Assembly (NCBI GenBank): GCA_963815285.1
Contig: CAWFGB010000012.1
Location: 124,001 to 188,000 of the forward strand
Source: JACCSI01 sp963815285
Lineage (GTDB): Bacteria > Acidobacteriota > Vicinamibacteria > Vicinamibacterales > UBA2999
Direction of reading: 5' to 3'
DNA length: 64,000 bases
The notes under the pieces were generated by a model. That model had not been told where the DNA came from. It saw nothing but the letters and a program-made list of their open reading frames with translations, and made no database searches. Of this stretch, positions 31,702 through 39,485 are shown in pieces (within the stretch, counting starts at the first letter, position 1; every line of letters begins with the position of its first letter). A program made the position numbers and the translations under genes.

Positions 31702-34147
31702 CCAAACGCGACGCCAGCGTGGCGTCCTCATGGCCTGTGACGTCAGCGACCGGCGCGTCGTCGCGACGACGGCGCGACCAGCGGATGGCCACAACGCCGG
31801 CCACGACGAGACCAAACACGCCAATCGCGTAGGGTACAGCCCATGCCAGGCGATTGAAGCCCCGATCGAGCGGTGCGGCCAGGATGGCCTGCGATTGGTA
31901 TTCGGCGACAAACGCGTCAAGGACCTCGTCGTACCCCTTGCCCTCGGCGATATACGTTTTCACCTGGGCCGACTGTTCGTCGTAGTGCGCGCAGTTCGGA
32001 CGCATCTGGCAACTGCCCATGGGCTGATGGCAGCTGCACTGGCACATGATGCGGTCCTCGAGGTTGCGCTGCAGCTCGCTGCGTGGAATCACGCCGCGCG
32101 CCTGCTCCTGGGCACGGATACCGGCAGGTGTCAGCAACAGACTGAGGAGCACCAACGACGTCGTGACCGTCCCGGCCGGTACGGTGGCCGTCGCAAAGCT
32201 GAACGCGGTTTCGGGCAGGAGCGCAATCAATGTGCCGATCGCGAGAATGCCGAACCCCATCCAGAGCCAGTTGACCAGCGGGTTGATGTGGAATTCCAGA
32301 CTCGCCGTCTGCTCCTGCAGCTCGTAGCCCGCCATCACGAGATAGAGATCCTCGGCAAAGGAGCGGCGAATCGCGACTTCGGTGGTCGGCTGGTCTTCGT
32401 GCTTGCGGAAGTACCACTTCGCCGGGGACAGCTTCGTCAACTCGTTGCCCCCGGCATCGAGCACGGTGAAGTGGCCTGTCACCATCTGCTTCTGGCCGTC
32501 GTCGGTCGCGCGGAGCGCGTCCATGCGCAAGGTGTAATCGCGAACGGTCGCTTGCTCGCCGGGCCGCAACAGCAACTGCTCGTCGATGCTCAGGCCCTCG
32601 CCGGCGAACCCCAGAAACATCAGCACGATGCCGAGGTGCACGATGTAGCCGCCGTAGCGGCGCTGGTTGCGCCCGACGAGGCCGACCATCGCAGTCAGCA
32701 AATCAGCGCCCGTCGCCCCCTTGCGCACATTGGCTCCGCGCACATATTCCTGCGCGATCGTGCCGAACACGAAACCACACAGCGCGAAGCAGATCCCGGG
32801 GCTCCACACTCGTACGCCCAGTGCGACCACCACGCCCCCGACGGCCAGCGCCGACGCCGTGGGCCACAGAAACTGCTGGGCCATGTTACCGAGCGAGGTC
32901 TTCTTCCAGGCCAGCAGCGGGCCCACACCTGTCAGAAACAGGAGCACCAGTCCGACCGGTGTCATCCACTGATTGAAGAACGGCGGCCCGACCGTGATGC
33001 GTTCGCCCGACACCGCCTCCGTGATGGTCGGAAACATCGTCGCAAACAGGATGAAGAAGGCGCTGAAGAGCAGAATCCAGTTATTGGCGAGGAAGGCCCC
33101 CTCGCGTGATGCCCACGATTCGAGCTCATTGCGTGCCTTGAGCAGCGGCAGTCGATAGATCACGTAGCCGAAGCTGACCGTGGCAATCGTGATCATGAAG
33201 ATGATGAACATCCGGCCGAGCTCAGGATCCTCACCAAACGCGTGCACGGACTGCACGATGCCCGACCGCGTCATGAAGGTCTGGAAGATCGTCAGCAGGA
33301 ATGTCAGGATGACGAGCGTGACGTTCCAGACGCGCAACATGCCGCGCCGTTCCTGGACCATCACCGAGTGCAGAAACGCCGTCGCGGTAAACCACGGGAG
33401 CGCGCCCGCGTTCTCAACCGGATCCCAACCCCAGAACCCGCCCCAACCGAGCTCTTCGTACGCCCAGATCATCCCGAGGGTGAGACCGAGCGACAGGAAG
33501 AACCACGAGAACATGGTCCAGCGGCGCACGGCGCGCAGCCATGAGTCGTCCAGATGGCCGGTGATGAGCGCCGCCATGCCGAACGCAAACGGGATGGTCA
33601 GCCCGGTGTAACCCAGATACATCGTCGGCGGGTGAATCGCCATGTAGAAGTTCTGGAGCAGCGGGTTCAACCCGGCGCCGTCGGCTGGCGCTTCCGTTAG
33701 ATAGGTATCGAACGGGTTGTTGTGCACGAGCATCAGGAAGAGGAAGAACATCTCCGTGATGCCGATGACCGCCACGACGTACGGGATGAGTTCGCGATGG
33801 CTCTCGCGGTTGGTCCTGACCGCGATGCTGCCGAAAATCGACAGCAGGAAGACCCAGAACATGACCGAGCCGTCGAGGCCGCCCCAGTACGACGTGATCT
33901 TGTAGAACAGCGGCTGGATGCTGTCCGAGTAACGCTGCACGTATCGGATTGAGTAATCACCTGCGACAAATGCGTAGATGATGAGCCCCGACGCCACGGT
34001 CAGCAGCGCCGCGACCAGGTAGAACGCGCCGATGCCGCTTTCAATCAGTCGGTTGTTGCGGCGCCGCCCGCCCGCGATGGACGCGGCGACGGCATACGCG
34101 GCGACGACGAAGGTCAGGACGAGGACGAGCGAGCCGAGTGCTGCCAT
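31676..34147 (-). CDS. ccmF: Haem lyase CcmF fused to a CcmH-like domain
   Basis: An 823-aa fusion. Residues 1 to about 660 are CcmF: about fourteen helices, the WWD motif ELGWGGFWGWDPVENA near 230, histidines in AIHPPTMYLGY and the large periplasmic loop near 540-620. From about 680 a second module begins with a hydrophobic, signal-like segment, then a cysteine cluster (Cys702, Cys704, Cys706, Cys713, Cys719) and a three-helix CcmH-like bundle, ending in a membrane helix and acidic tail. Canonical CcmH has LRCxxCQ; here it is CQCSCHQ with two more cysteines. The fusion would join haem attachment with apocytochrome thiol handling. Confidence 0.92.
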   Translation of the reverse strand: MAALGSLVLVLTFVVAAYAVAASIAGGRRRNNRLIESGIGAFYLVAALLTVASGLIIYAFVAGDYSIRYVQRYSDSIQPLFYKITSYWGGLDGSVMFWVFLLSIFGSIAVRTNRESHRELIPYVVAVIGITEMFFLFLMLVHNNPFDTYLTEAPADGAGLNPLLQNFYMAIHPPTMYLGYTGLTIPFAFGMAALITGHLDDSWLRAVRRWTMFSWFFLSLGLTLGMIWAYEELGWGGFWGWDPVENAGALPWFTATAFLHSVMVQERRGMLRVWNVTLVILTFLLTIFQTFMTRSGIVQSVHAFGEDPELGRMFIIFMITIATVSFGYVIYRLPLLKARNELESWASREGAFLANNWILLFSAFFILFATMFPTITEAVSGERITVGPPFFNQWMTPVGLVLLFLTGVGPLLAWKKTSLGNMAQQFLWPTASALAVGGVVVALGVRVWSPGICFALCGFVFGTIAQEYVRGANVRKGATGADLLTAMVGLVGRNQRRYGGYIVHLGIVLMFLGFAGEGLSIDEQLLLRPGEQATVRDYTLRMDALRATDDGQKQMVTGHFTVLDAGGNELTKLSPAKWYFRKHEDQPTTEVAIRRSFAEDLYLVMAGYELQEQTASLEFHINPLVNWLWMGFGILAIGTLIALLPETAFSFATATVPAGTVTTSLVLLSLLLTPAGIRAQEQARGVIPRSELQRNLEDRIMCQCSCHQPMGSCQMRPNCAHYDEQSAQVKTYIAEGKGYDEVLDAFVAEYQSQAILAAPLDRGFNRLAWAVPYAIGVFGLVVAGVVAIRWSRRRRDDAPVADVTGHEDATLASRLDDELRDLD

Positions 34148-34206
34148 GGGTGGGTGGTGTTCCGCCGGTGTGTCAGGTTAAGGCCGGGGCACATCCGGCC
34201 CCGTCA

Positions 34207-34614
34207 CTATGGCTTCGAACCGCTCACACCCTGCGGTTCGTACTTGGACGGACACTTCGCCATCACCCCGTTGGGGGAAACCACGAAGCCTTCGGGCGTC
34301 AACGTGCCCTTCAACACGACTTCCGCGTCGTCCTTGAACGTGTCGGGGACAACACCCTTGTAGGTGGCGGTCACCAACTCGCCGTTGCTTTCGACATGGA
34401 AGCGGTACTCGAGGCTGCTGGGCTTGCGCGTGACCTGCTTGGCAAACCCGTGGAGCTGGAGCTTCTTGCCGTACCACGGCTCCGGGTCGACCATCACTTC
34501 GTCGACGTGCTTGTAGTATTCCGTCGCCTCTCCCATCGTCGAGTACAAGAGGCCGCCAAACGCTACGGCAAGGACGATGCTGGTGAGGCCGATCTTTACC
34601 GCTTTGTTCTTCAT
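34207..34614 (-). CDS. ccmE: Haem chaperone CcmE, CxxxY variant
   Basis: A 135-aa periplasmic haem chaperone with one N-terminal anchor (VKIGLTSIVLAVAFGGLLY) and an OB-fold domain (GKKLQLHGFAKQVTRK, EYRFHVESNG, VVLKGTLTPEG). The usual haem-binding histidine in HDENY is replaced by cysteine: Cys121-Pro-Ser-Lys-Tyr125. This C-x-x-x-Y form is known in archaea and Desulfovibrio as the System I* type. It starts the minus-strand operon, 59 nt upstream of ccmF-H. No strong ribosome site is seen before ATG 34614. Confidence 0.93.
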   Translation of the reverse strand: MKNKAVKIGLTSIVLAVAFGGLLYSTMGEATEYYKHVDEVMVDPEPWYGKKLQLHGFAKQVTRKPSSLEYRFHVESNGELVTATYKGVVPDTFKDDAEVVLKGTLTPEGFVVSPNGVMAKCPSKYEPQGVSGSKP

Positions 34615-34650
34615 ATGTAAGGAGTTGTCAGCGCGACACGCGCCGGCAGA

Positions 34651-35208
34651 CTACCTCTCAGGATAGCCCTTCAGGAGACGGTACACAAGCGCCACCGGTA
34701 GCCCGACGACGTTCGAATAGCTGCCCTGAATGCGATCGATGAACCTCGAGCCAAGGCCCTGAATACCGTAGCCACCGGCCTTGTCGAGCGGCTCACCGGT
34801 TGCGACGTAATCAGCGATCTCGGCTTCGGTGAGGGGATTGACCCACACACGCGTCCGCGCCACCTCAACTACGACGCCGCGGCGGGCAACCAGGGCGACG
34901 CCTGTGAGTACTTCGTGCTCGCGGCCGGAGAGTTGCCGCAGCATCCGAATGGCATCGCGCTCGTCGCGCGGCTTGCCCAGGATCCCCCCGTGGACGGTGA
35001 CAATCGTGTCGGCGCCAAGGACTACCGCGTCCGGATTAGTCGCGAAGGCCGCGTCAGCCTTGACGCGGGCCAGACGCCGCACATGTTCGCCGGGCGGCTC
35101 GAGCTTTAACACGGTCTCGTCCACGTCCACGGGAGCCACTTCGAAAGAGATACCAGCCGCGCGCAGCAGCTCGGCGCGCCGCTGGGATGTGGACGCAAGA
35201 ATCAGCAT
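34651..35208 (-). CDS. maf: Maf-like nucleotide pyrophosphatase (YhdE type)
   Basis: A 185-aa nucleoside-triphosphate pyrophosphatase that hydrolyses dTTP/UTP or modified nucleotides. Typical elements are ILASTSQRRAELLRAAG at residues 3-19, VLGADTIV near 68, GKPRDERDA near 79 and the Maf core EIADYVATGEPLDKAGGYGIQG near 130. The start is ATG 35208; the same frame stays open to 35448 but that part overlaps the divergent gene and has no family-like sequence. The protein probably acts in cell-division control or nucleotide-pool cleaning. Confidence 0.92.
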   Translation of the reverse strand: MLILASTSQRRAELLRAAGISFEVAPVDVDETVLKLEPPGEHVRRLARVKADAAFATNPDAVVLGADTIVTVHGGILGKPRDERDAIRMLRQLSGREHEVLTGVALVARRGVVVEVARTRVWVNPLTEAEIADYVATGEPLDKAGGYGIQGLGSRFIDRIQGSYSNVVGLPVALVYRLLKGYPER

Positions 35209-35262
35209 CGAGTCACGGCTACTGTAGCAATTGGGCAACAGCGGCGCTACCGCGTTACCCTT

Positions 35263-35544
35263 GTGACAGTGATTCGGGCCGATCGCCTCATCCCGGCTGT
35301 GCTTGCAGAAGTCATTCGGAAGGCACCCCTCTGCCCTGAGAAGGTAGAGTTCGCGTGGCGGGCGGCGGTCGGCTCTGCGATGGACCGGGTGACGACGGTG
35401 CGCTTGGATGAGGCCGGCGTGTTGCACGTCAAGGCGGTTGACCTGCATTGGGCGCGCGAGGTGAAGCGATCGTCGCGCTTGATCATGACGCGCCTCGAGG
35501 GGCTGTTGGGCGCGGGGGTGGTCAAGAAGCTCAGGGCGGAGTAG
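35263..35544 (+). CDS. DUF721/DciA-like helicase loader
   Basis: A 93-aa protein matching the small DUF721 domain: an N-terminal helix, FAWRAAVGSAMDRVTTVRLD near residue 30 and VLHVKAVDLHWAREVKRSSRLI near 52, the usual V-W-x-x-V-G-x-x-x-x-x-x-T plus strand and helix arrangement. DciA family members load or support the replicative helicase in bacteria without DnaC/DnaI. The start is GTG 35263, divergent from maf by 54 nt. The lysine-rich extension of longer DciA proteins is lacking. Confidence 0.8.
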   Translation: MTVIRADRLIPAVLAEVIRKAPLCPEKVEFAWRAAVGSAMDRVTTVRLDEAGVLHVKAVDLHWAREVKRSSRLIMTRLEGLLGAGVVKKLRAE

Positions 35545-35650
35545 GCTTCAGGCCCCAGGGCTTCAGGCAGCTTGAATGCGCAGCGGTGGCTGTGGCCGCG
35601 GTGCTTCCTAGCACGTGCGCTAAGAGAACAACGACCAGAACCCGATACAT
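35531..35650 (-). CDS. Possible 39-aa signal-peptide-only reading frame
   Basis: ATG 35650 has an AGGGG-type ribosome site (AAAAGGGGCAGGATG). The product is a typical leader (MYRVLVVVLLAHVLGSTAA) followed by about 20 residues, part of which is encoded by a family A repeat (SCLKPWGLKP). It overlaps the DUF721 gene end by 14 nt. It may be the remnant of a secreted protein cut short by the repeat, or chance. Confidence 0.25.
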   Translation of the reverse strand: MYRVLVVVLLAHVLGSTAATATAAHSSCLKPWGLKPTPP

Positions 35651-35667
35651 CCTGCCCCTTTTGAACG

Positions 35668-35706
35668 CTGGGGCCCGGCGCCTGGGACCTGAGGCCTGAG
35701 GCCAGG
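35668..35706. repeat. GC-rich repeat, family A, second locus
   Basis: GGGGCCCGGCGCCTGGGACCTGAGGCCTGAGGCC-like units directly beside the cupin stop codon. A smaller copy (GGCTTCAGGCCCCAGGGCTTCAGG) is at 35543-35570, so the two flank the tiny leader-like frame. Confidence 0.65.
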
Positions 35707-36087
35707 CTACTGATGACGATGCGTAGTCGGCATCCCGAGCCGCGCGATGGTGTCGGATTCGAAGTCGATCTCAATGAGGATCGCTGGCTCGCTGCCGACG
35801 ACCCAGCCGTCGTGTCCAGGTTCGATGGCGACCGCCGCGGGCGCGGCGAACTCGTGCACGCATCCGTCCGGGTATTCGATGTGAATCTCGCCGCGCACCA
35901 GGAACCCGACGTGCGCGTGCTCGCACTGCTCGGTTTTCGTGATCGGCTTCATGTGTTTGGACCAGCGGAAGCCCGGCTGGTAGACGATCCGTTTGACGCG
36001 CGCGTCGCCGGTGCGAACGGCGTCCACTTGCACGCCGCCCACTTCCCTTCGCTCCGCGCCCTTGATGGGCTTCAGCAACGTATCCAT
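35707..36087 (-). CDS. Cupin domain protein
   Basis: A 126-aa single cupin. The metal motif region reads PGFRWSKHMKPITKTEQCEHAHVGFLVRGEIHIEYPDG, with histidines near residues 48 and 62-64, followed by the second motif GHDGWVVGSEPAILIEIDF. The start is ATG 36087 preceded by a G/A-rich ribosome site; the frame is open upstream across a family A repeat and into the thiolase, which is rejected. Small cupins bind metal and act as dioxygenases, isomerases or sensors; which one is not clear. Confidence 0.8.
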   Translation of the reverse strand: MDTLLKPIKGAERREVGGVQVDAVRTGDARVKRIVYQPGFRWSKHMKPITKTEQCEHAHVGFLVRGEIHIEYPDGCVHEFAAPAAVAIEPGHDGWVVGSEPAILIEIDFESDTIARLGMPTTHRHQ

Positions 36088-36100
36088 GCTCCCCCTTTGC

Positions 36101-36143
36101 GCCCAGTCCCAGGCCCTGGCGCCTGGCGTCTGCGCCCTGAGAA
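36101..36143. repeat. GC-rich repeat, family A, third locus
   Basis: GCCCAGTCCCAGGCCCTGGCGCCTGGCGTCTGCGCCCTGAG units between the divergent cupin and thiolase genes, immediately before the thiolase promoter region. GGCGCCTGGCGTCTG is shared with the copy at 51463-51530. Confidence 0.6.
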
Positions 36144-36166
36144 GCCGGAGTATAGACTGAGAAGAT

Positions 36167-37348
36167 ATGCGTGAAGTGGTAATCGTAAGTGCCGTTCGTC
36201 TCCCCACCGGCAAATTTCTCGGAACGTTGAAGGACTTCTCAGCGCCTGAGCTCGGCGCGATGGTCGTCCGCGAGACAGTCCGGCGGGCAGGCATTGATCC
36301 GGCCTCGGTCGACGAATGCATCATGGGCAACGTCGTCTCCGCCGGCGCGGGCCAGGCACCTGCCCGGCAGGCAGCCCTCAAGGGCGGGCTCGCTGACACG
36401 GTGGCCGCACTCACCATCAACAAGGTCTGCGGCTCCGGTCTCAAAGCCGTCATGCTCGCCCACCAGGGGATTCAGACCGGCGACATCGACATCGCCGTGG
36501 CCGGCGGGATGGAGTCGATGAGTAACGGCCCGTACCTGCTTCCCCGCGTCCGCGAGGGCCTGCGCATGGGCCACGCCAACGTCGTGGACTCGATGATTCA
36601 CGACGGCCTCTGGTGTCCGTTCGAGAACTGGCACATGGGCAACGCCGGCGAAACGGTCGCCGACACGTTCAAGGTGTCCCGTGACCAGCAGGATGCCTAC
36701 TCCGTTGACAGTCACAAGAAGGCTGCCGCCGCCCACGACGCCGGCAAATTCAAAGACGAGATCCTGCCGGTGCCGATTCCGCAGAAGAAGGGCGGCCCGC
36801 TCATCTTCGACCGGGACGAGGCCGTGCGGCCGGACACAACCGTCGAAACCCTGCGCGCCCTCAAACCCGCGTTCAAGAAGGACGGTTCCGTGACCGCCGG
36901 CAACGCCCCGCCGGTGAACGATGGTGCCGCCGCGCTCGTCGTGATGTCCGCCGAACGCGCGCAACAGCTCGGCCTCACACCGCTCGCCCGCATCGTCGCG
37001 CAGGCGACGAGCGGCACGCAGCCCAAGCTGCTGCTGATGACCCCCGTGGAAGCCACACGCAAGCTGATGAAAAAGGCGAACTGGAAGCTCGAGGACGTCG
37101 ACCTGTTCGAATTGAATGAAGCCTTCGCCGTGCAAGCGGTCGCGGTCGGTCACGAGCTGGGCATTGATATGAACAAGGTCAACGTGCATGGCGGGGCCGT
37201 CGCCCTCGGGCACGCGATAGGCGCATCCGGCGCGCGAATCCTGACGACGTTGCTCTATGCGTTGAAGGATCGAGGAAAGAAGCGGGGGGTGGCGACGCTT
37301 TGTCTTGGAGGGGGAAACGGCGTCGCGCTCGCGGTCGAAATGAACTAA
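36167..37348 (+). CDS. atoB: Acetyl-CoA acetyltransferase (thiolase)
   Basis: A 393-aa thiolase. The acyl-accepting Cys is in NKVCGSGLKAVMLA near residue 88, the second signature NEAFAVQAVAVGHELG is near 318, GGAVALGHAIGASGARI carries the catalytic His near 349, and CLGGGNGVALAVE provides the base Cys near 379. It condenses two acetyl-CoA or degrades acetoacetyl-CoA. ATG 36167 follows TATAGA (36151-36156), a weak -10 11 nt before the start. The gene stands alone, so its pathway is not set by context. Confidence 0.93.
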   Translation: MREVVIVSAVRLPTGKFLGTLKDFSAPELGAMVVRETVRRAGIDPASVDECIMGNVVSAGAGQAPARQAALKGGLADTVAALTINKVCGSGLKAVMLAHQGIQTGDIDIAVAGGMESMSNGPYLLPRVREGLRMGHANVVDSMIHDGLWCPFENWHMGNAGETVADTFKVSRDQQDAYSVDSHKKAAAAHDAGKFKDEILPVPIPQKKGGPLIFDRDEAVRPDTTVETLRALKPAFKKDGSVTAGNAPPVNDGAAALVVMSAERAQQLGLTPLARIVAQATSGTQPKLLLMTPVEATRKLMKKANWKLEDVDLFELNEAFAVQAVAVGHELGIDMNKVNVHGGAVALGHAIGASGARILTTLLYALKDRGKKRGVATLCLGGGNGVALAVEMN

Positions 37349-37399
37349 GGCAGCGTGCACGGTGGACGCGAAGGTCACGACCGCGCGTGAACTCGTGAG

Positions 37400-38026
37400 T
37401 CAGGAGTATTTTACCGTCGCAAATTTTTCCCGACGGTAAAACCAGAAGGCGGCGACGAGGGGACCAAGAATCAGCAGTTCGCGCAGCACGGCCAGCACGT
37501 TCTGGGAAACGAAGTCCGATCTCCAGTAGTGTCGTGAGATCGCGCCGAACAACCAGGCATCGGAGTAGAAGAACTCGCTCGTCAACGGCCACAGCGCCAT
37601 CACACCGAACGGCGCCACGTCGTCGGAACCGAGCCAGTCGAACAGCACGTGCGTGGACACCGCCAGCGCACAGGCCAATGCGGCCCTGGCCGACCGCCGC
37701 CGGGCCAGCGTCGCTGCGCCGAGCATGAGCGCGAAGCCTACGCTGTGCGTCTCCATGTTGTGCCGTCCCCAGGCGAAATCCAGGTCCGGCAGACATGCCG
37801 CGACCGCACACCAGCCGACCATCGGCCACCACTCAGAAGGGACGCGAAGTCCGCGAAGGGCACGCTGGACACGAAGTCTCAGGCTCCTGGTCTCTTCGTG
37901 TCCTCCTTGTCCTTCGTGCCCTTCGTTCCCTTCGTGTCCTTTGTGTCCTTCGTGTGGCTGGGGTGGTGGGGCGAGCACCAGGGCGACGATGAGGCCGCCC
38001 AGTGCGTGTCCGACAGGCGAAGGCAT
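37400..38026 (-). CDS. Membrane-bound metal-dependent hydrolase-like protein (DUF457/YdjM) with repeat-encoded insert
   Basis: A 208-aa protein with about five hydrophobic helices. The family start MPSPVGHALGG and the CLPDLDF (LPDxD) and STHVLFDWLGSDD (THxxxD) motifs match YdjM/DUF457 membrane proteins. Between residues 25 and 45, just after the first helix, lies a His/Glu/Gly stretch (HEGHKGHEGNEGHEGQGGHE) encoded by repeat family B; relatives lack such a segment. The insert keeps the frame. The 3' end overlaps a perfect 11-bp inverted repeat. Confidence 0.75.
   Translation of the reverse strand: MPSPVGHALGGLIVALVLAPPPQPHEGHKGHEGNEGHEGQGGHEETRSLRLRVQRALRGLRVPSEWWPMVGWCAVAACLPDLDFAWGRHNMETHSVGFALMLGAATLARRRSARAALACALAVSTHVLFDWLGSDDVAPFGVMALWPLTSEFFYSDAWLFGAISRHYWRSDFVSQNVLAVLRELLILGPLVAAFWFYRREKFATVKYS
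37409..37441. terminator. Perfect 11-bp inverted repeat between thiolase and the DUF457-like gene
   Basis: TTTTACCGTCG (37409-37419) pairs with CGACGGTAAAA (37431-37441) around an AT-rich 11-nt loop. It lies inside the last codons of the minus-strand gene and 60 nt after the thiolase stop. The A/T ends of the stem could give bidirectional termination, though no separate T-tract follows. Confidence 0.5.
37867..37968. repeat. Repeat family B inside coding sequence
   Basis: GGACACGAAG (37867-37876) and CTTCGTGTCC (37894-37903) form a perfect 10-bp inverted repeat with a 17-nt loop, followed by several units of TCCTTCGTG/CCCTTCGTTCCCTTCGTGTCCTTTGTGTCC to 37956. The right part translates on the minus strand as the His-Glu-Gly repeats of the DUF457-like protein. 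Confidence 0.75.
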
Positions 38027-38172
38027 CGGATCACCCTAACAAAACTGCGTGGTGGTTGGGTCGGCGGGCTGGCAGGTTTTGCGATTTGACCTAAGCAGGG
38101 GCGAAAGTCTGGTTTTCCCGCAATTCGTTGTAAAGACAGGCTTAGATCACGTTCACCTGCGCCGATCTACGC

Positions 38173-38201
38173 TTGACTTTCGCCTGGACCGTTTCTAGTA
38201 T
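38173..38201 (+). promoter_or_regulatory. recA promoter (TTGACT, 17 nt, TAGTAT)
   Basis: TTGACT at 38173-38178 (5/6 to consensus) and TAGTAT at 38196-38201 (4/6), separated by exactly 17 nt, 55 nt upstream of the recA ATG. This is the best sigma-70-type promoter in the window. The predicted start is near 38208. Confidence 0.7.
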
Positions 38202-38206
38202 TAGAA
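38193..38206. promoter_or_regulatory. Candidate SOS operator: TTCTA-GTAT-TAGAA
   Basis: A perfect 5-bp inverted repeat with a 4-nt centre that covers the recA -10 box. Its position is that expected for a LexA-type repressor site. The sequence does not match the Gram-positive, enterobacterial or alphaproteobacterial boxes, and no LexA box is established here, so the role is inferred from location and symmetry. Confidence 0.45.
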
Positions 38207-38255
38207 GCCGGTCGGGGGCCTCTCGCCCATACCTCGCTCGAAAGGATTCACGCAC

Positions 38256-39290
38256 ATGGCAGCGGATGAACGACAGGAACGACTCAAAGCGATTGACCTT
38301 GCCGTTGGACAGATCGAAAAGCAATTCGGAAAGGGTTCGATCATGCGGCTGGGCCAGCGTCACGCGATCGCCCCGACCGAAGCGATCTCGTCCGGTTCGA
38401 TCAGCATCGACTACGCCCTGGGGATTGGCGGGTTTCCGAGAGGCCGCGTGGTGGAAATCTACGGCCCGGAATCTTCCGGCAAAACGACACTGGCCTTGCA
38501 CGTGATCGCCGAGGCGCAAAAAAAGGGCGGGCTCGCGGCGTTTGTCGATGCCGAACATGCTCTTGATGCCGAGTACGCGCGCAAGCTCGGGGTCGAGCAC
38601 GACAATCTCCTCGTGTCACAGCCGGACAACGGCGAACAAGCCTTGGAAATCGTCGAGGTGCTCGTCCGCTCCAACAGCGTCGATGTCGTCGTCGTCGACT
38701 CGGTGGCGGCGCTCGTGCCGCGCGCGGAAATCGAAGGCGAGATGGGCGAAGCGCAAATGGGGCTTCAGGCCCGGCTGATGTCACAAGCGCTGCGCAAGCT
38801 CACTGGCGCCGTGTCGAAGTCGAAGACCGTGCTGATCTTCATCAACCAGCTGCGCGAAAAGATCGGTGTGATGTTCGGCAACCCCGAGACGACCACCGGC
38901 GGCCGGGCACTGAAGTTCTACGCATCGATCCGCGTGGACATCCGCCGCATTGCGGCAATCAAGGACGGCGATGCGGTCGTCGGCGGCCGCACGCGCGTCA
39001 AAGTAGTTAAGAACAAAATGGCACCGCCGTTTCGCGAGGCCGAGTTCGACGTCATGTACGGCGAGGGCATCTCGCGAGAAGGTGATCTACTCGACCTCGC
39101 GGTCGAAAAGAAAATCATCGAAAAGAGCGGGGCGTGGTTTGCCTATGGCGGCGAGCGGCTCGGCCAGGGTCGCGAAAACGTCAAGCAGTTCCTGAAGGAG
39201 CACCCCGACCTTAGCAACACCATCGAAGACCGCGTGCGCCGCGAGCTTGGTCTAGTGCGCGAGCCTGAGCCGGTGACGGTGACGGTTTAG
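38256..39290 (+). CDS. recA: Recombinase A
   Basis: A 344-aa RecA. Walker A GPESSGKTTLALHV is near residue 69, Walker B VDVVVVDSVAALVPRAE near 146, loop L1 with GEMGEAQMGLQARLMSQALRKL, and the NQLREKIGVMFGNPETTTGG segment for DNA binding. It catalyses strand exchange and LexA cleavage. The acidic C-terminal tail is short and ends in repeated Val-Thr (PEPVTVTV). ATG 38256, with a clear promoter and candidate operator upstream and a large hairpin directly after the stop. Confidence 0.98.
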   Translation: MAADERQERLKAIDLAVGQIEKQFGKGSIMRLGQRHAIAPTEAISSGSISIDYALGIGGFPRGRVVEIYGPESSGKTTLALHVIAEAQKKGGLAAFVDAEHALDAEYARKLGVEHDNLLVSQPDNGEQALEIVEVLVRSNSVDVVVVDSVAALVPRAEIEGEMGEAQMGLQARLMSQALRKLTGAVSKSKTVLIFINQLREKIGVMFGNPETTTGGRALKFYASIRVDIRRIAAIKDGDAVVGGRTRVKVVKNKMAPPFREAEFDVMYGEGISREGDLLDLAVEKKIIEKSGAWFAYGGERLGQGRENVKQFLKEHPDLSNTIEDRVRRELGLVREPEPVTVTV

Positions 39291-39293
39291 TCG

Positions 39294-39339
39294 TGATGGG
39301 GATCGCGCGTGCGCGTCACGCTCACCGCGATCCCCATCA
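39294..39339. terminator. Large hairpin downstream of recA
   Basis: TGATGGGGATCGCG (39294-39307) pairs perfectly over 14 bp with CGCGATCCCCATCA (39326-39339), with an 18-nt loop, starting 3 nt after the recA stop. No T-tract follows, so it may work as a Rho-dependent or stability element. The following 39340-39485 contains no gene. Confidence 0.55.
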
Positions 39340-39485
39340 GATCAGGACCAGCACGCCCATAGTGATCCACTCCGGCGACCGGCCTGCCAGCGATGCGCCG
39401 TAGGCAAGCCCGGCGACCGGAATCACCAATACCGATCAGAAATCGCCATTGATGACACGGCGGCTCGATCCGCAAACCGATTGTC

